Assembly (NCBI GenBank): GCA_937920485.1
Contig: CALETL010000217.1
Location: forward strand, 1-7,740
Reading direction: 5' to 3'
Origin: an uncultured Phycisphaerae bacterium
GTDB lineage: Bacteria > Planctomycetota > Phycisphaerae > Sedimentisphaerales > Anaerohalosphaeraceae
DNA: 7,740 nt
This document shows, in pieces, positions 7,029-7,740 of the stretch. Position 1 is the stretch's first letter. The number at the start of each line of letters is the position of its first letter. The position numbers and the translations under genes are program-made. The notes under the pieces were generated by a model. The model did no database searches. It saw only the letters and a program-made list of their open reading frames with translations, and was not told where the DNA came from.

Positions 7029-7057
7029 CCTATAGTCGATAAATTAAGACAAGTCAA
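7029..7057 (-). promoter_or_regulatory. Distal candidate promoter of the rpmF-plsX-fab operon
   Basis: On the minus strand TTGACT (7057-7052, five of six matches to consensus) is followed after 17 bases by TATAGG (7034-7029, four of six). The expected start is near 7022, giving a leader of about 180 bases. Together with the proximal site it may form a tandem promoter pair, common for ribosomal-protein and fatty-acid operons. Confidence 0.4.
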
Positions 7058-7107
7058 GTATTTATTTCACTGTTGGTATAAATTTACCTGTTTTCTGAAA
7101 AACGCGA

Positions 7108-7136
7108 TTGAAATTTCACGCAACCTTTTGTATTCT
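7108..7136 (+). promoter_or_regulatory. Candidate promoter of the rightward membrane-protein gene
   Basis: TTGAAA (7108-7113) is followed after exactly 17 bases by TATTCT (7131-7136), both good sigma-70-type boxes. Transcription would start near 7143 and give a leader of about 83 bases. An alternative extended -10 element, TGG-TATAAA, lies upstream at 7074-7082. The two may both be used, and I cannot rank them with certainty. Confidence 0.5.
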
Positions 7137-7225
7137 ATGATGTTCTTGTAAGGTATACCCCCTATTATTGGATTCATGGGGGCAGAATAATCGGCATCTG
7201 AGCTGGAAAGGGAGTTTTCTTAGCA

Positions 7226-7740
7226 ATGGCCCGAAAATCGAAACGCATGATACTCAACGAAGCAATACGCCAGGGACAGGCAAAAATTGCAGAGGGCCTC
7301 AAAACCGGACAGATGAGAGCGGATAATTTGCCTGCCCAGGCAAACCCAAGAGACAATGAACTGGCTCTTGATGATATAGCACCGGGCAGGGCGGGATTCT
7401 TAAGAAGTAAAAAAAAGTCCATAATACGCGAACCTCTGTCTTACAAAGCAAAGCTGATTCTATTGTCATGTGTCGCTGTGCTGGTTTTGGGCATTTGGTT
7501 TGTAGCAACTTTGATTAATCCGGAACCATCGGTGCCTCCGGATAGTCCCGCGGCATCGGGTTCGCTGAATGAAAGCGACGCATCAGAAGAAATTGAATCC
7601 GTTCAGGAACGGATGGTTCGGGAGACAGGAACCGAGGTTCCGCTTCCGGTTGTCTCAACTGGCGATAATGTGATCTGTATTCAGACCATTGCATTGAGCC
7701 GAAAAGACGAGTTGGCTCCTATAGCGGAGTTTTTTAGGGG
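7226..7740 (+). CDS. Uncharacterised single-pass membrane protein (partial, C-terminus beyond window)
   Basis: The frame is open from ATG at 7226 to the right edge, giving at least 171 residues with no stop. GGAG lies 11 bases before the start. The order is a basic cytoplasmic N-terminal region of about 70 residues rich in Lys, Arg and Gln; one hydrophobic segment at about 77-97 that reads as a membrane anchor; a Pro/Ser/Glu-rich linker (about 99-145); and the beginning of a folded domain with DNVICIQTIALSRKDELAPI (about 147-166). The positive-inside rule places the C-terminal part outside the cytoplasm. The domain start, with a beta strand followed by a helix ending in Phe-Phe, loosely recalls SPOR-type domains that follow such anchors, but too little is visible to claim it. 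It is transcribed divergently from the fab operon. I do not recognise a family; the style resembles hypothetical proteins of Planctomycetota. Confidence 0.75.
   Translation, partial: MARKSKRMILNEAIRQGQAKIAEGLKTGQMRADNLPAQANPRDNELALDDIAPGRAGFLRSKKKSIIREPLSYKAKLILLSCVAVLVLGIWFVATLINPEPSVPPDSPAASGSLNESDASEEIESVQERMVRETGTEVPLPVVSTGDNVICIQTIALSRKDELAPIAEFFR

Larger units (their letters stand above)
6842..7225. other. AT-rich divergent intergenic region between rpmF and the rightward membrane-protein gene
   Basis: About 384 bases without a supported gene. It is visibly richer in A and T than the flanking genes and holds candidate promoters for both directions, described separately. The long leader that would lie before rpmF (about 40 to 180 bases depending on promoter) shows no structure I can assign to a known riboswitch or ribosomal-protein leader. 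I see no tRNA or small-RNA gene with a convincing terminator, and no recognisable match to the FapR-type fatty-acid operator, though I compared it only by eye. Confidence 0.7.

Noticed and set aside
7174..7508. Two overlapping minus-strand open frames opposite the rightward membrane-protein gene
   Set aside because: The plus-strand frame has a ribosome site, a promoter and a sensible topology, and continues open to the edge. The opposite frames are shorter and lack these.
1..7740. Search for a previously undescribed system, mobile element, CRISPR array, tRNA or rRNA
   Set aside because: All long genes except the two edge fragments are recognisable housekeeping genes in a known order, and I saw no repeated spacers, terminal inverted repeats or structured RNA genes by eye.

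Overview
This window is dominated by a bacterial type II fatty-acid and phospholipid synthesis operon on the minus strand. In transcription order it reads rpmF - plsX - fabH - fabD - fabG - acpP - fabF (about 6841 down to 1266). Every member is full length and carries its expected catalytic or binding residues. The order matches the well-known rpmF/plsX/fab cluster of many bacteria, except that no yceD-like (DUF177) gene precedes rpmF.

Layout from the left: 1-94 is the glutamine-rich C-terminal tail of a plus-strand gene that starts outside the window. It converges, across only 17 bases, on a minus-strand Ca2+/Na+ antiporter gene (112-1179). A hairpin plus U-tract at 1204-1236 ends the fab operon just after fabF. 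The fab operon fills 1266-6841, with an additional good promoter in front of acpP (2845-2873). An AT-rich divergent intergenic region of about 384 bases (6842-7225) carries candidate promoters in both directions. From 7226 a plus-strand gene encodes a single-pass membrane protein of unknown function and runs off the right edge at 7740.

How the genes work together: FabD loads malonate onto the acyl carrier protein (AcpP). FabH condenses acetyl-CoA with malonyl-ACP to start a chain. FabG reduces the 3-ketoacyl-ACP, and FabF carries out the elongating condensations. PlsX turns finished acyl-ACP into acyl-phosphate for phospholipid synthesis. L32 (rpmF) ties the cluster to ribosome and growth. 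The dehydratase (FabZ/FabA), enoyl reductase (FabI/K/L/V) and acyl-phosphate glycerol-3-phosphate acyltransferase (PlsY) needed to complete the pathway are not in the window.

Organism: a bacterium of intermediate GC content. The style of the divergent membrane protein and the GLSMGEY active-site elbow of FabD are reminiscent of Planctomycetota (Phycisphaerae-like lineages), but this is an impression and not a demonstrated assignment. The window looks chromosomal and housekeeping: I see no mobile element, CRISPR array, tRNA or rRNA. I found no convincing new multi-gene system. The least explained item is the truncated membrane protein at the right edge and the promoter region it shares with the fab operon.
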